Assembly: GCF_009727055.1 (NCBI RefSeq)
Contig: NC_052351.1
Location: 55,753,422-55,817,421 of the forward strand
Reading direction: 5' to 3'
Length of the DNA stretch: 64,000 nt
Source: Benincasa hispida
Lineage: Eukaryota; Streptophyta; Magnoliopsida; Cucurbitales; Cucurbitaceae
In this document: positions 1 to 12,045 of the stretch, piece after piece
Layout: the number at the start of each line of letters is the position of its first letter
Numbering within the stretch: position 1 is the stretch's first letter
Made by a program: the position numbers and the translations under genes
Notes under the pieces: model-generated
What the model saw: only the letters and a program-made list of their open reading frames with translations
What the model was told of the DNA's origin: nothing
Databases searched by the model: none

Positions 1-185
1 GGGCCACGATCTTATAGATTATACATGGAAAAACCCTAAAATTGAATACAAACAAAGAATGATGACGTAAGGAAAACATTAGCCAAAATTAGGTGTCTTA
101 TTGAGAGGAATCCATAAACCATAAGTAATTTTAAAGAAGCCACCTGTACGATTGATTTGTCACACTGAGAAGAGCTGAAAACTAC

Positions 186-193
186 TATAAATA
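186..193 (+). promoter_or_regulatory. TATA box of the gypsy LTR (U3)
   Basis: TATAAATA is followed about 30 bases later by an A/C-rich likely start region. It is a plausible core promoter of the LTR. There is no evidence that it drives a host gene. Confidence 0.4.
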
Positions 194-610
194 GGACCCT
201 TTGCTGAAGATTAACCCATTCTCAAACAAATCTCAGTAACATAGTATCGTGTGAAAAAGTAAGTGTGAGTGAGGAAGTTCTGTGAAGAAGAGAAAAGCTC
301 GGGTAAAGTGCTGCCCAAATTTCTTCTTTTGATTTAAAAAGGGAAAACTCTGCTGATAAAATCATAAAGAATAATAAGGAATAATTAGATCACAGTCAAG
401 GTAAGTAGTTTATCTCACCCTCTCTTTAAATGTTCTATGGTAGTGTACCTTTATTATATTGCATGGTTATGTTAATTGTTATATTGCATTACATGTTTAG
501 AACACGTTTCTCTACAAGGGCCCCATGCATTATGTTTGTTCACGATTACGTCAAAACCAAGTTTTAATTAGGTGTAAATTATGCTTTCAGTCTAATCTTA
601 TGGTTAGTTT

Positions 611-1007
611 AATGGTTGATGTTGGATGCGATTCTGGCCCTACTGACTGCATGACCGCTAATCATCAGATGCGTTAGTTTTCGCTTAAGTCCTCATCTTC
701 CTATCAGGGCGGAAAGATTTATATTGGAAGCATAACGTTTATGCTAATGGTTGATGTTGGATGCGACTCTAGCCCTACTGACTGCATGACCCGCTAATCA
801 TCAGATGGGTTAGTTTTCGCTTAAGTCCTCATCTTCCTATCAGGGCAGAAAGATTTGTGTTGGAAGCATAATGTTTATGCTAATGGTTGATGTTGGATGC
901 GACTCTGGCCCTACTGACTGCATGACCCGCTAATCATCAGATGGGTTAGTTTCGCTTAGGTCCTCATCTTCCTATCAGGGCGGAGAGATTTATGTTGGAA
1001 GCATAAC
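611..1007 (+). repeat. Tandem repeat, about 135 bp x 3, inside the LTR
   Basis: Units begin with AATGGTTGATGTTGGATGCG at 611, 746 and 882, so the periods are 135 and 136 bases. Copies differ by scattered substitutions and single-base indels. The third copy ends near 1007 at GAAGCATAACC. Confidence 0.9.
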
Positions 1008-1431
1008 CGACCACCACATGTTATTATACGTTTTCGGTCCCAATCATATGTTTTCATGACATGTTGCTTGTGATTGTGCATTTGGTCACTACCCTACGTG
1101 AGAACTACTTACTGGGTATATTATGTACTCATCCTATATTTTTACAGACTTTGTATGTAAGAACACAGCGTAGAGGGCAGAGTTGGACGTCACTCAAATG
1201 GCCAACCATCAAACTCACTATTATAGGCACATGCATTTTGTACCACCACGCTAATGTTTTTATGGATCCTAGTGTTTTGATAAATAAATTTCTATATAGT
1301 TTTTCTATCTAATTAATAAAATTTAGATATATTTCTTTGAAATTTCAACCAAAACTCATCTCATGATAGAAAAGTCTAAGTATGCATGTCGTAGCAGTCG
1401 GAACATAAGGTTTAAGGATCCGGGCGTTACA

Positions 1432-4029
1432 GAATTTTTTTTTTAGGCTAGGAATTGACCAAGGATATTCATTGATAGCCTCCTAAAAGAGCTATTTTTT
1501 TCGATCTAACTCGGATAATTTTTTAAAATTTAATGTTTAATTGTATTTTTTGATAGGTAATCGAGCAAAGGAGGCCGTTGAGATGTTACGGATACAAAAC
1601 GGATCAAAAACAGAGCAAATAGCAAAAAAAAAAAAAAAAAAAAAAAAAGAAAAAGAGGTCCAAAATGAGCAAAGTAGCCCGTAGAGGGCATCACCACATA
1701 GCATTGCGGCCGTAGCACGCATGCGTGCGATAGCATCCCAGTGCTACGGGAGAAGATCTTGACCATAAACTTAGATATTTAAAATATAATTAATGAGATT
1801 TATTTAACCTTTCATCAAATAAATACAACAAATATGTTTTTATCTAATTTAATAAAGAACATCTCTTTTAACTTTTAATACACAAGAAAAAACTCATAAA
1901 ATATTAAAAAAAAAATGTAACAACAATATCATTGTAACATTCAATTCAAATAGAATATGTAGAGTCTGCATGAGACAAAAAGATTTAGTTTACCAAAGCT
2001 AGAGCATAATTCATTTAAATAACGTATATCTTTGATTATGAGGTTAAAAATCCAAATTCCTTCGAATTATACAATTTCCAATACAAAACATCCACTAGTT
2101 GGTTATCTTTTAGAGAAATATTTATATCCATATCTTTATTCTTTAAAATTTTAAATTAAATTACAAATTTCGTCTCTAAACTTTGAAGTCTATGTTTTTG
2201 TTTTCTTGAACTTTGAAGTAATTTGTATCTATTTAGTCTCTGAACTTTCAAAGTACCTAATATGTTCCTAAATTTTTTTCACCTTTATGTCTAACATATG
2301 CCCTTATTTTAAAAGTTATGGTTATAATTTTTTAATTTTTATATCTAATAGAATTCTTAAACTTTCAATTTTGTGTCTAGTAGTTCGTGAATTTTAAAAA
2401 ATATTAAAGTTCAAAAATTAAATTGATAAATTTAAAAGTATACATTTTAAAAATTATTATAAAAACATGAACAATAGAGTATACCATCTTATTATGAATA
2501 TTATAATAATAAATAGATGGCCATTGCTTAGTATCCCAAAAGCCATGTGTCACTTGTCCATATGTCTTGTAATTATTTATGTTTGGTGTTCATGTAAGTC
2601 CACATCCTACTTGTCATTCTGTTTATAAATAGTGAATTTTGGTGGATCTTAAAATCACACATACATTAGTGAGAATTCCACTTCAAAATTCCACCAATTT
2701 TCATATTATCCAATTTTATAATTTTAGTTATTTTATTTTATATCATATTATATATATTTAATATTATTATATAAATATATTATTATATTATATTTTTTCT
2801 ATATCCGTGTTTCTGTTGTGTTCCTCAAATTCACAACACATCTAATATAGTTGAGTGGGATATTACCAAAACAAACCCTAAAAAACAATAGGAATGGCGT
2901 AATTTATATGTATATAATATGTATTTATGAATGTTAAATGTTGTTTTGAAATCAAATAGTTGGAAATTTTATTTGGTCATATTTAACATGTGGGTTTAAT
3001 ATACCACACCATGTGTTTTTAGTCTGTCATTGAGATAGATACTAAAAGTATGTATACAAACCAATCTAGACACTCAATTATTGAAAAGAAATAGAATATG
3101 TAACTTTGATGAAAATTGTTACTTAAAGAGACATTTTCATTAAATATAGTATGAATTCATAAGGTAAGAGACGTTTCGTTACATTAAGAAAATATATATT
3201 AAAATTATCGCTTCAAAAAAAAAAATTCTTTTAAAAGTGATATGTGAGATCTTTTTTATTTTAAAATCTATCGTATTTAATTTTCGAAACAAGTAATGGT
3301 TGGAACTATATACTTTTCAAATTTGTTTTATTTCCACAAACAATCCAACATCAAAAATTACTTCACACAATGACACCATATACTCTCTTCTACATTTATT
3401 GGAAATGATAAAGATGGGCACTTATATAAAGATTAAGTGTCCTTTTACCAATATTTTGATTTCACAAATATGTAAAGGATGGGAGAGTTGTATGTTCAAA
3501 GTTTTCACCCACTTGATTGTGGGGCTACAATGATTGGGACAGAAAAACAAGGCATGCCTTGATGAGGGAGGGTTCTTATTTTGAATGGTTTGGACTATTA
3601 AGACTATCTAATGGTTGCTTTCAAATTTTCCTTTTTCTTTTCCTTTGATTCAAAGATTTTGTGCTTAAGGTTTTGAGATGAAATGTTCTTTCTTTTTTAA
3701 AAGGGTCATGAGTTTTAGTGATAGGACATTAAGGGAAAGACAAGATAAAGATGGTCCAAAACCTACCCAAGATAAGCCTTGTGTATAACAATGACATGCT
3801 ATGAGAGGCAAGAATTTGTAGTGGACATGACCACCTAATTAGTGGTATGACCACTTTTACAATACTTAACTCTCATCTAAAAAAATCCAAAGGAAAAAAT
3901 TTGTCTTATTATGAGTAAAGTATTTTTTAATAAATAAATAAATAATAAAAATGATGGTTTAAATCTTTAATTTTGGCATCATAAACTTTGATTGATTTAT
4001 ATTTTGATCTCTTAAATCTTTCCTAACTT
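1432..4029. other. Intergenic, AT-rich, no gene seen
   Basis: No convincing coding region is present; short open frames are low-complexity. A run of 25 A lies at 1624-1648, beside a GC-richer patch (1680-1760). A TATAAATA-like motif near 2624 and a short inverted repeat (TGTTGTG at 2814-2820, CACAACA at 2832-2838) resemble an eroded LTR but cannot be assigned. The stretch 2160-2420 repeats phrases of the type 'CTAAACTTT', and similar phrases recur at 55410-55720. Confidence 0.6.
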
Positions 4030-4034
4030 TAGAA

Positions 4035-4290
4035 TCCCGCATATTTCTTAGGAAAATTTTTAGGAAATAACTTAACATAAAATTGCTTCAAGCTAAAGAC
4101 ACTTAACTTTAGAGTTTCTATGATCTAAACCACCGAAAAAAGGTGCACCTTATTGATATAAGTAGTAACTTTCAATTCTTTTTAAATCTTTCACTTTCAT
4201 GTGCTTAAAATCTCTCTCATTCGAATGTGATCTCAGTTTATTTATGTATCATTTCTAAACTTGGGTCTTTATCGTTTCAACCATTAGGAA
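4035..4290 (-). repeat. 5S-rRNA-like remnant, copy 1 (Cassandra-type candidate)
   Basis: Read on the minus strand, 4040-4122 aligns with the internal promoter half of plant 5S rRNA: an ACTC-then-AGTTAAG block (box A), then CTTGAAGCAATTTTATG in the place of the box C region, then a degenerate TTTCCTAA stretch. The 3' flank (4123-4290) matches the flanks of copies at 7080-7308 and 54630-54820. Cassandra TRIM elements carry 5S-like sequence in their LTRs, so this is the preferred family. No paired LTR or primer-binding site was found. It is far too diverged to be a functional 5S gene. Confidence 0.5.
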
Positions 4291-4310
4291 AATTATTTTA
4301 TGTCCATGCC

Positions 4311-4357
4311 ATATATATATATATCTATATATATATATATTAATATATATATATATT
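4311..4357. repeat. AT dinucleotide microsatellite
   Basis: (AT)n with interruptions (CT, TA) over about 47 bases. Shorter AT runs occur near 5026. Confidence 0.9.
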
Positions 4358-4429
4358 TACCAACAAAGTTTGACATAGCTAAACATTAAGTTCACTTGTT
4401 TAAGCCACATGAACAAATATTTAAAATCA

Positions 4430-4991
4430 GGGGAAAATCCTTTGGATTTTGTTTTCATTTGGTATTTAAGTTTCTAAATGTTATACTTTTAGTTCTTAAA
4501 TTTTGAGACTGATATCAATTCAGTCCCTAGATTTTAAAATGATATAATTTTATCCTTAAGATTAGAATTTTTTTTTTCAATTTGATCCCTATGTTTAAAG
4601 ATTTACATTTTTAACCTTGATTTTTCACTAAATATTCACTTTTAGTCTTTAACGTTAATGTCGATTAATTAATTTTATGATGTGGAATTTTTTAAATCTT
4701 AATTTTAATAGTGATGAAAAATACTCCAACTTAATTATTTATTATTCTTTTAATTCCTTTACATTAATATTAAAGATAGGAAGTGATTAGTGAAAAAACG
4801 AAGTTAAAAGTCTATACATCAAATTGAAACAAACTAACTCAAATCTCAAAAGTAAAATTGTAAAATTTTGAAACGTAAGGACTAAATTGAAATCAAACTC
4901 AAAACTTAAAAACTAAGTGTAACATTTTGAAAGGTATGAATCAAATAAAAACTAAACCCAAAATGTTGGGACCAAAAAGATACTTTTCTCG
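4430..4991. repeat. Imperfect long inverted repeat (foldback/MITE-like)
   Basis: The left arm (4430-4600) and right arm (about 4830-4991) are imperfect reverse complements. For example, the left 'TTCATTTGGTATTTAAG' pairs with the right 'TGAATCAAATAAAAACTAAA' region, and CAGTCCCTAGATTTTAAAAT pairs with GTAAGGACTAAATTG. The outer ends begin GGGGAAAA and end TTTTCTC. No transposase or clear target-site duplication is visible. It is likely a Mutator-type or foldback non-autonomous element; the class is inferred. Confidence 0.5.
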
Positions 4992-5256
4992 AAATTATAT
5001 TAGTAAATTAGGTTCAATGCTCCAACTATATATATATATGAACATTTTTTGTGTTGAATATAGTTAATGAAAATGATAAGAATAAAGAGTGAAATAATAC
5101 AATGACTAAATCATTAGAGAAACTCAAAATACATGAAAGTTTAAACATAAAACTAGAGGAAGAGGAGAAAGTGAGAAATAGTTTTTAAAAAAACAAAAAA
5201 GTTATCAATTTTGAATAGTTAGTATGAATAATACTATTTTGAGGAGGTAAATATAT

Positions 5257-5530
5257 GGGTAATTGCAATTGATAGCATTTTTAATAATAATAACCAAGTG
5301 TATAACATCATTTAAAAAACTTGTAAATAAAAACAAGTCTATCAGCGTAGACTTCTATTGTTGATAGACTTTTACCAGTGATATGGTTTGTCACTAATAG
5401 AAGACTCCTACCAATGATATGGTATATTACTGATAAACTATTTAAATTTGGTCATATTTACAATTTTTTTTACATCATGTTATATCTACTAATACTTTGA
5501 GTTTAATGTTTGTATTTGTAACTGTTCCTA
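5257..5530 (+). repeat. MITE-like repeat with 'TGATAGAC' phrases
   Basis: It starts GGGTAATTGCAATTGATAGC and contains repeated TCTATCA/TGATAGA and CACTAATAGAAG phrases. It ends near GTAACTGTTCC, a weak inverse of the start. It resembles non-autonomous MULE-like repeats common in plant genomes. The terminal repeats are decayed, so the boundaries are approximate. Confidence 0.35.
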
Positions 5531-7059
5531 AATATATTTACTTAAGTAAATTAAGATTTGCATTATCCTTTTGAATTTTTGATAGGGATATATGTATTAT
5601 GTAAAAGATAAATAGATTGGAAAAAGAAATGATAATATAGTTTGATTACAAAAGTAAACTCTCTTTAGTGGAAAACATGACAATATTTGCCTAAAGTAAT
5701 TACTATTAGAAAGGGAGGAAAATGGGTTCTGATTTGGTTCCAATCCAAATTTATTGGATTTGCAACTAACACCCAACAATATTGTTTTGAAATGATTTTT
5801 TGAACATATAAGAACCCTCCAAGAGGAAGCAAAATGGGATTTATTTATTTATGGATAATATTGGTGAATGTGACAATAAAAGGGTACACGTGGCACAAGC
5901 CCACCTAGTTCAACATTTTTGCCACATGGACCACCTGTCAGCATGTTTTGCCATGTGGACAATTAGAGTTATTTCTATATTAATTTATTAATAATTGAAG
6001 CCTTCTTCTCTATCTTGTTGCTCATCAATTGGGAATAATTTTCCCATCTTATCACTAACCCACTACCATTATGTCTCCCAATTAAATGAATTTTAGCAAA
6101 TGAAATATTTTTATATCTCTGCAAAAAAACATTTGAATATTTAATCAGATTTTAAGAGAAAAATTTTCTATTTATATTTTTAAATTTATAAAATTTGAAA
6201 AGATGCTCTTAGATAGTAAATAACAAAACAAAGCAAAAAAATCGTGTGGAGAAGTAGTAGTTATAAGATCATTTTTATAATTCAAATACTGAAAATAAAA
6301 TTATTATCAAATGGGATCTAACGCATTTGTTTTTCTCTAATTTTGATACTTCTTAGGGTTTAAGTGGAGCGAAAGAGAATTGAAATATACATTGATATTG
6401 ATATTTTATCGACAACTTCATATTCATAAAATTAAAATTTTGATATCGATATCAATGCCAATATTTTAGTTATCTTTGAGTATATACTTTTACAATTTGA
6501 GTCATGATCTTCCAATTCTCAAGGTTAATTATTTTGTTTTTGCGAATAATCTTATGATGTTTTGATTTCGGTAAATTTGCGAACTAGACGATCATTAGAT
6601 TTGGCATACACAACCACTAACAAATTTCTCCATTTCCATTTAAAAGGGAAGGAAAAAAACACACACATCAACGGCATAGTTCCAAATGGCTTGAAATGCT
6701 AGCTCATTAAAGTTTACTCTTTTTTTTATTATTATTATTATTACTACTTGAACAACTAGTGAGAAGTTTCGAACCTCTAAACATCTTGATAGATATATGT
6801 CTTAATCAATTGAGTTGATAAATATATACTTTAATCGGGTAGATGCTATCAGTAGATTTAGTCTTAGACTATTGGTTGGAGAGATGATTTTAAGTTGACG
6901 CATATACACCTGCCTACTCAAAGGTGGGCAAATCAAAGCTCTTCCTCTTTTTCAAATGCACAAAGATGTCTACCTCAACTATATCATATTGAGCTATTCT
7001 CCCGATATTGGAATATGGATTGGGAAGGGAGTTCATCTATATCACCTAGAAGACTTAGA
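5531..7059. other. Intergenic, AT-rich, no gene seen
   Basis: No supported coding region. A (TTA)n run lies near 6725-6743. Paired CCACATGG/CCATGTGG words occur around 5925-5965. Confidence 0.6.
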
Positions 7060-7308
7060 GTAATGCCCCAAAACCAAGATTTAGACCAGGATTCAGTACA
7101 TGATGGCTCCAACATTTACAACATAGAATTGCTTTAATCTAAGCATGCTTAGCCTTAAAGTTCATATGATTGAGTCACTGGAAAAGGAGGATGCACCTTT
7201 GTTGTTATAGATATTGGCTTTCAACTCTTTTAAGGCTTTCTTAACTATATTTCCATTTCCTCAGGTTCCCCTCTCATTTAGATGGGATCTTGGTTCATTC
7301 ATGTCCTC
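7060..7308 (-). repeat. 5S-rRNA-like remnant, copy 2 (Cassandra-type candidate)
   Basis: On the minus strand, 7080-7170 reads GAACTTTAAGG...AAGCATGCTTAG...GCAATTCTATG, in the same order as 5S box A, intermediate element and box C. The flank 'AAAAGGAGGATGCACCTTTG...CTTTCAACTC' matches copies 1 and 3. It abuts the start of the gypsy LTR at 7309, which probably inserted into it. A short open frame at 6895-7137 overlaps but is not a credible gene. Confidence 0.5.
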
Positions 7309-7874
7309 TGACATCCCAAAATTTTTATAAAATTTAAATTTGGTTATCTTGTAATATTTGAAAATTATTTGGATTTTGAGGTCAAATTGAATTGTTGTAA
7401 AAAGATAATTCAATTTGAAAATTTTGCTCCAGTCAAAGAATTTTGGAATTTCAATTTAAGGAGAATTTAGGATTTTTGTCAATTTTAATTTAATTTGGGA
7501 AATTGAATTAAAATTGGGAGATTTGGTTTTTTTTTTTTGGTTTAATTTGGAGTAGATAATAAAGTTAAATCAATTTAGTGGGTTAATTGATTTAAATTTA
7601 AAATCCAAAAAGGATTTGGATTTTTTGGAGTTGGAGAAAGAACAGATGGAGATTTTTTTTAAGAGCTTTAAATATATATGGGTTGGGGTTAAGTTAAAAA
7701 GAATAGAAGGAAAAAAATAAATTAAAAAAAAAATCTCTTTTCCTCTACACGCCACGCGAAAAAAAAAAACGCTTTAGCGTTTCCCGATTCGCGCAGACCT
7801 CAAGCCATTTGCACTAGCCACCGACTGCCATTCCACCACCGTTCACATTGTCAGCCACCGTCAAGAGCTCCACC

Positions 7875-9716
7875 TATAGGATTTATCAACAATAGCAGAA
7901 GCACAACAATCATCTAAGCACTAATTTTGGCAAAATATAAAGCATGCTTTTACATAAACAAGTGAGTTTCAAGACATACCTCTTGTAAAACTTCTTCAAA
8001 GCTCCTTCACCAGCTACTATCTTCTCCAAATCTTATTGTAGACCACCTGAAGATCTTCCCCACTATTCTCTTGATGCTCTAGATTGAGTTGTGGAACTCA
8101 AAACAAGCTTGAATCAAGGGTAGAAGGACAAATGCTCACTGCAGAAAACTGGCTGAAGAACTCTTTCTTCAAACCAAAATTTCTCTCAAAATCTCTATAG
8201 ATTGCATCCTCGTTTTTCACTCCAATCTCTTCACTATATTGCAATTAACATGCAAAGGAGTGAGTTGCATGAGTTGCAGCTCATGCTTGGAGAAGACAAA
8301 GACAAAGCAAATGCTTCATGTGTGAGCAACTATAAAGATTGATAATGGAAAATCTCTTTTTTCCATTTTAGTGTTTTTTTGTTGTTTTTTTCTCTTTTCA
8401 ATTTTATCATAAAATCAAATTTTGATTTTAAAAAATATATTTTTATTTTAAAAAAGAAAAATTAATTAATTTCATAAATTAATTATTAAATAAAACATAA
8501 TTAACTTAATATCAAATATTAAATTAATTTTAACATATATCCATCTTTATATATTTAAATCAGATTTAAATATATATAAATTCTCCCATTCCATTTAATT
8601 CTTAAATTAAACATGTAATTATATCTCATATAATTACTAATTCCCTTAATTCTAATTTGAACGATTCAAATTAACTTATCACGCTATTCTAGAGCTAGTC
8701 CGTTACAAGCTACCTCGCGGACCTACAGATCATGGGCTCCAATGATCCAAGATTAATTGGCTAAACTCATTAGACCAAATTAATCTCCATTCGTTAAGTA
8801 ATAGGTTACTCCACTAAAGACCATAGTTGCACTTCCCTCACTGTAGATATAGTATGCCCACATGATTTAATCATAATCAGCAAGTCGACCCTTCATAGGT
8901 TGTTCGTAATAACGGCTGGGTCAAATATATGTTTTACCTCCGAGATTACATCTTATTCCTTAAGTCCCTACTGATCCTCTAATGAACAACTTGTTTGTGA
9001 TCCAATCACTAAACCAAACTCTCTCAACCCAGTGAGAGGGTGGGGCTCCTTGTTCAAGACCTGGATTCAGTACTTGAGAGAACAACCTTTCTCCTACCTC
9101 TAAATCGGGTAGGCATGAACTCCATCTTGCACCCTATGTCCCCAGCTATCTATTCAGTCTTACCCCTAAAATGGAAGTCTTATTAAGCTAGCATTGTTGA
9201 GTCAACCCTCAACTATGCAAATCTAAGGGTAATCCTGAATAAACAGGAGTTCATAGTTAGCTTAAGATTAAGATTGACTTACCTAGGTCATCTAGGTGAA
9301 ATAGTCAGTCTTATACAGTAAACAGTGTTATAAAGTAAGAGTGACTTATTTCTTGGTCCTGATCTAATGCAAACTCATTGCATAGGACGCCCCAATTCCT
9401 CATGCCGTAACATGGATGAATTAGGATCATATCGTATGTAGCACTTTACAACTCTTTGTAACAATTACAGAGTAGGCCGCATCCAATGGTGTTACCAGAA
9501 TAAGTACCCAACCTCATTCATGTACCATAGATCATTTTGACTATTTACTCGAACCCGATCCATTCTTATGTCTCCACATAAAGTTCAAATATTCATACAA
9601 TAGTCATGGGTCTTAGTTTATTTTATACAATTTATGAGATCAATAACAAGTATATTGATTATAGAAAAATTTTATTATTTTATAAACTGTGAGTTTTTAG
9701 TATATAAAACCCAACA
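7875..9716 (-). mobile_element. Solo Ty1/copia LTR inside the G1 5' LTR
   Basis: A perfect 5-bp target-site duplication, CCACC, flanks it at 7870-7874 and 9717-9721. On the minus strand it begins TGTTGGGTTTTATATAC and runs through the same U3/R landmarks as the copia LTRs at 14700 and 51186 (ATGGATCGGGTTCGAGTAAA, then GGATGCGGCC). Its far end reads CCTATA rather than the expected CA, so one terminal base is mutated. There is no internal coding sequence, so it is a solo LTR formed by LTR-LTR recombination. Confidence 0.85.
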
Positions 9717-10536
9717 CCACCAACCTTCTTCGCTATCGTTCCCGTCCGCTGCTACACTATATCAGATCCAACGCTTAACTACCCAGCAACGTGAGCTTCT
9801 TCTGGCCACCGCTCGTCGCACCACTGCTGAAGCCCACGACCACCCACATCTGCTCAGATCTGGAGCCGCCAGTCTTCACCTTGCTATCAACTTAGCCGCC
9901 TTACCCGTCTCGTTGGCCAGTCGTACATCGATCTGCTCACCGGTGTCATCGCCGTCACTGAAGCATTTTTTTTCCTTTACGACCTATACAGTAGCTTTAA
10001 CGTCGAATTTCATGGTTACATTGGTAGGTGATTTAAGTCTTCCAAGGTTGTGATCAACGGGATTAACTATTTTATCAATTTTTGTTGGCCAACAGAATTG
10101 AGTTTTAGAACTAATTTTGGACCAAGCCATAATCCCGGTAATTTAAATTGGAGACATTTAAATAAATCTTGGTTAATTTGGTGATTGGAACGTTTTAGTA
10201 TTTAGATTTAAAATTTGGTTGATGTTTAGGCTTGATTTAGTATTCAAGATTTTTACGAAGTTTGAATTTTCTTGGATTAATTTTTGGGCTTTATTTGTGG
10301 TAAGTAGCTTTACTACTAAAACCGCCTTTGTGCCAGCCAAAATTGTTTTAAAATATTTTTTTGGTTTTTGCCAAATAGTTCTTAGAAAATATGTTTCCAT
10401 TGTTGAAGAGATTTTAGTTATGCATGGTATGAGTTTATGAGATGTTATTCAATGAATTCATGAATGTATATGATGTTATGTTATGATTTCATGAAAAAGG
10501 ATCATTTTATTGCATGTTTCTTGAAAGACCAAATTA

Positions 10537-10740
10537 GTGACAATTGCCCTCCTACCTGTAGCTATGTATACCTCAGATTCAGTTATGTGCGCCTTTAGGT
10601 TCACTAGCGCACATCAGTTTATGTGCGCCTTTGGGTCCACTAGATATGTATACCTTCAGGTCGCACCTTCGAGTCCACCAGATATGTGTGCCTTTGGGTC
10701 CACCAGTTATGTGTTCCTTCAGGTTCGCTAGTTAATATAA
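10537..10740 (+). repeat. Degenerate tandem repeats in the G1 LTR
   Basis: The phrase TATGTGYGCCTTYGGGTYCAC recurs with TATGT words at 10565, 10585, 10621, 10646, 10684 and 10709, giving a higher-order spacing of 61-63 bases. The same LTR position in the antisense gypsy LTR (36926-37110) also has tandem repeats, with a different 33-bp unit. Confidence 0.7.
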
Positions 10741-11301
10741 GTACATCTCACCATGGTAGGGCGGGTTAAATTGTTCACTCAAATGACAGTTCATGTATAG
10801 CTTTAGTACTTCATATAAGGTCCCACCAGCTAAGAATGTTGAGTTCATGTTGCATTTATTGGACATAAATGCTTAGCCTGACCCCAGTAGTGGGGTTACT
10901 TACTAAGTATTTTATACTCATTATTTCTCATGTTTCTTTCTAGGAAAAGGTAAGGGCATGCTGGCGAATGACAAGTGAAATTCGTGCTCGAGCCACTAGG
11001 ATCAGTCAATGCTTCCACTCATGTTTTCTAGATTTATGTTTTTTTTAAATTTCTAGTCTTGATGTTTGAACTCGAAGTTTTGGTATTTGTGCTTTTAAAA
11101 TTTTTATGAGAATTTTCTAGTTTTTCTTACGATTCTAAGGGTACTTTATTAAAAGAATTTCAATAATTTACTTTTATTAAAGTTATCTATTTCATGTATT
11201 TAGTTGGTTTTTACCAAATCATGAAAAAGTGTCGATTTAAAATGGATGCATGCATGTAGTAACGGTCTAGTATAAGTCCTAGAGAGCCAGGTTGTTACAG
11301 T

Positions 11302-11313
11302 TGGTATCAGAGC
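11302..11313 (+). promoter_or_regulatory. Primer-binding site, initiator Met tRNA
   Basis: TGGTATCAGAGC, two bases after the LTR end, is the usual sequence complementary to the 3' end of plant initiator Met tRNA. It fixes the plus orientation of G1. Confidence 0.85.
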
Positions 11314-11502
11314 GTAGGTTTTGGATTCTAAAGACTGACTTACTATGTAAGTCTAAATATTCCCAGCCCAGTAACGGATTCTTCATCATCATCAGGTATA
11401 TCCTACAAGCAAAAGTTTTTAGTATATTATACATGACATTTAATTTGTTTTAATGCCTTAGTAAATGTGTTTTATGTTGAAAGATCTCGTGAGAGCTGAT
11501 CT

Positions 11503-12045
11503 TTGGGTACATGTCAAGGAATGACACCTAAACTTAGAGTAGAAAGGAAGGTTAGAGGAGGGGTTCAGTACCCCCAAGTGCAGGATCCACAAGTCCAGGA
11601 CCCTTTCGTGTCGGGAGTCCAAAAGGATGGAACCAGTGAGAGTCAGAATGTTTCAGTAGCTCTAAACCCACTTGGGGCTCAAGTTGATGAGGAGGCAATG
11701 GCAGCCTGAATTGGGGAAGATGTTACATTATCCTTGATGAGGAGGATACAAGGACTGATTCGCATCATAGTGGCAGAGCAGGCAGCTCAAACGAATCAGA
11801 CTCAGCAGGAACCAATACCACTCGTGCAAGTGCAACCGAACCAACCCTAGAACCAGAACGTGTAGGACTTGTCCCTTGAAGGTAAACACTTGAGGGATTT
11901 TAGGAAATTCGATCCTCGTACCTTCAACGGGTCGTTAAAGGATCCTACAAAGGCAGAGATGTGGTTGTCCTCTATCGAAACAATCTTTTGTTACATAAGG
12001 TGTCCACAAACTCCGATCGGCAGTTTTTATGTTGACAGATAATGC
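11503..12045 (+). pseudogene. Gypsy gag fragment (G1)
   Basis: An N-terminal frame runs from 11503 to a stop at 11709. After it the reading continues in other frames with typical Del/Tekay gag phrases: LRDFRKFDPRTFNGS, DPTKAEMWLSSIETIF, and, after a frameshift, AVFMLTD. In intact elements these belong to the capsid-like gag domain. The sequence stops matching gag at about 12045, where copia integrase begins. It is truncated and frame-broken, so it can make no gag protein. Confidence 0.75.

Larger units (their letters stand above)
1..1431 (+). mobile_element. Ty3/gypsy (Del/Tekay-like) LTR, 5' end outside window
   Basis: The right edge ends in GGCGTTACA, like the TTGTTACA end of the gypsy LTR at 11299. 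The same order of landmarks is seen in both: a TATA box, a tandem-repeat block, a 'CTACTTACTGGGTAT' stretch, then a long AT-rich tail. No primer-binding site follows position 1431, so this is a solo LTR or a 3' LTR rather than a 5' LTR. The left end and any target-site duplication lie outside the window. Family assignment is by resemblance to the LTR at 7309-11299 and is inference. Confidence 0.6.
7309..11299 (+). mobile_element. 5' LTR of gypsy element G1 (Del/Tekay-like), interrupted
   Basis: The LTR starts TGACATCCC and ends GTTGTTACA, directly followed by a primer-binding site. It is about 2.14 kb without the solo copia LTR at 7875-9716. The segments 7740-7874 and 9717-9760 match the partial 3' LTR (17450-17640) almost base for base, including an A-run followed by 'CGCTT..GCGTTTCCCGATT'. 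The region 10680-10960 matches the antisense gypsy LTR at 36556-37172. The 139-aa open frame at 9634-10053 lies in LTR sequence and is not a gene. Confidence 0.8.

Noticed and set aside
2560..2840. Solo LTR of a small copia element
   Set aside because: A TATA-like word and a short inverted repeat are suggestive, but no TG...CA edges or target-site duplication could be found.
6895..7137. 80-codon plus-strand frame
   Set aside because: It overlaps the 5S-like remnant and intergenic DNA and matches no recognisable family.
9634..10053. 139-codon plus-strand frame
   Set aside because: It spans the boundary of a solo copia LTR and the gypsy LTR, so it cannot be an ancestral gene.
11302..11313. 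tRNA-like sequence as a tRNA gene
   Set aside because: Only the 12-base primer-binding match is present; no cloverleaf arms flank it. The same applies to 32232, 42919 and 59729.
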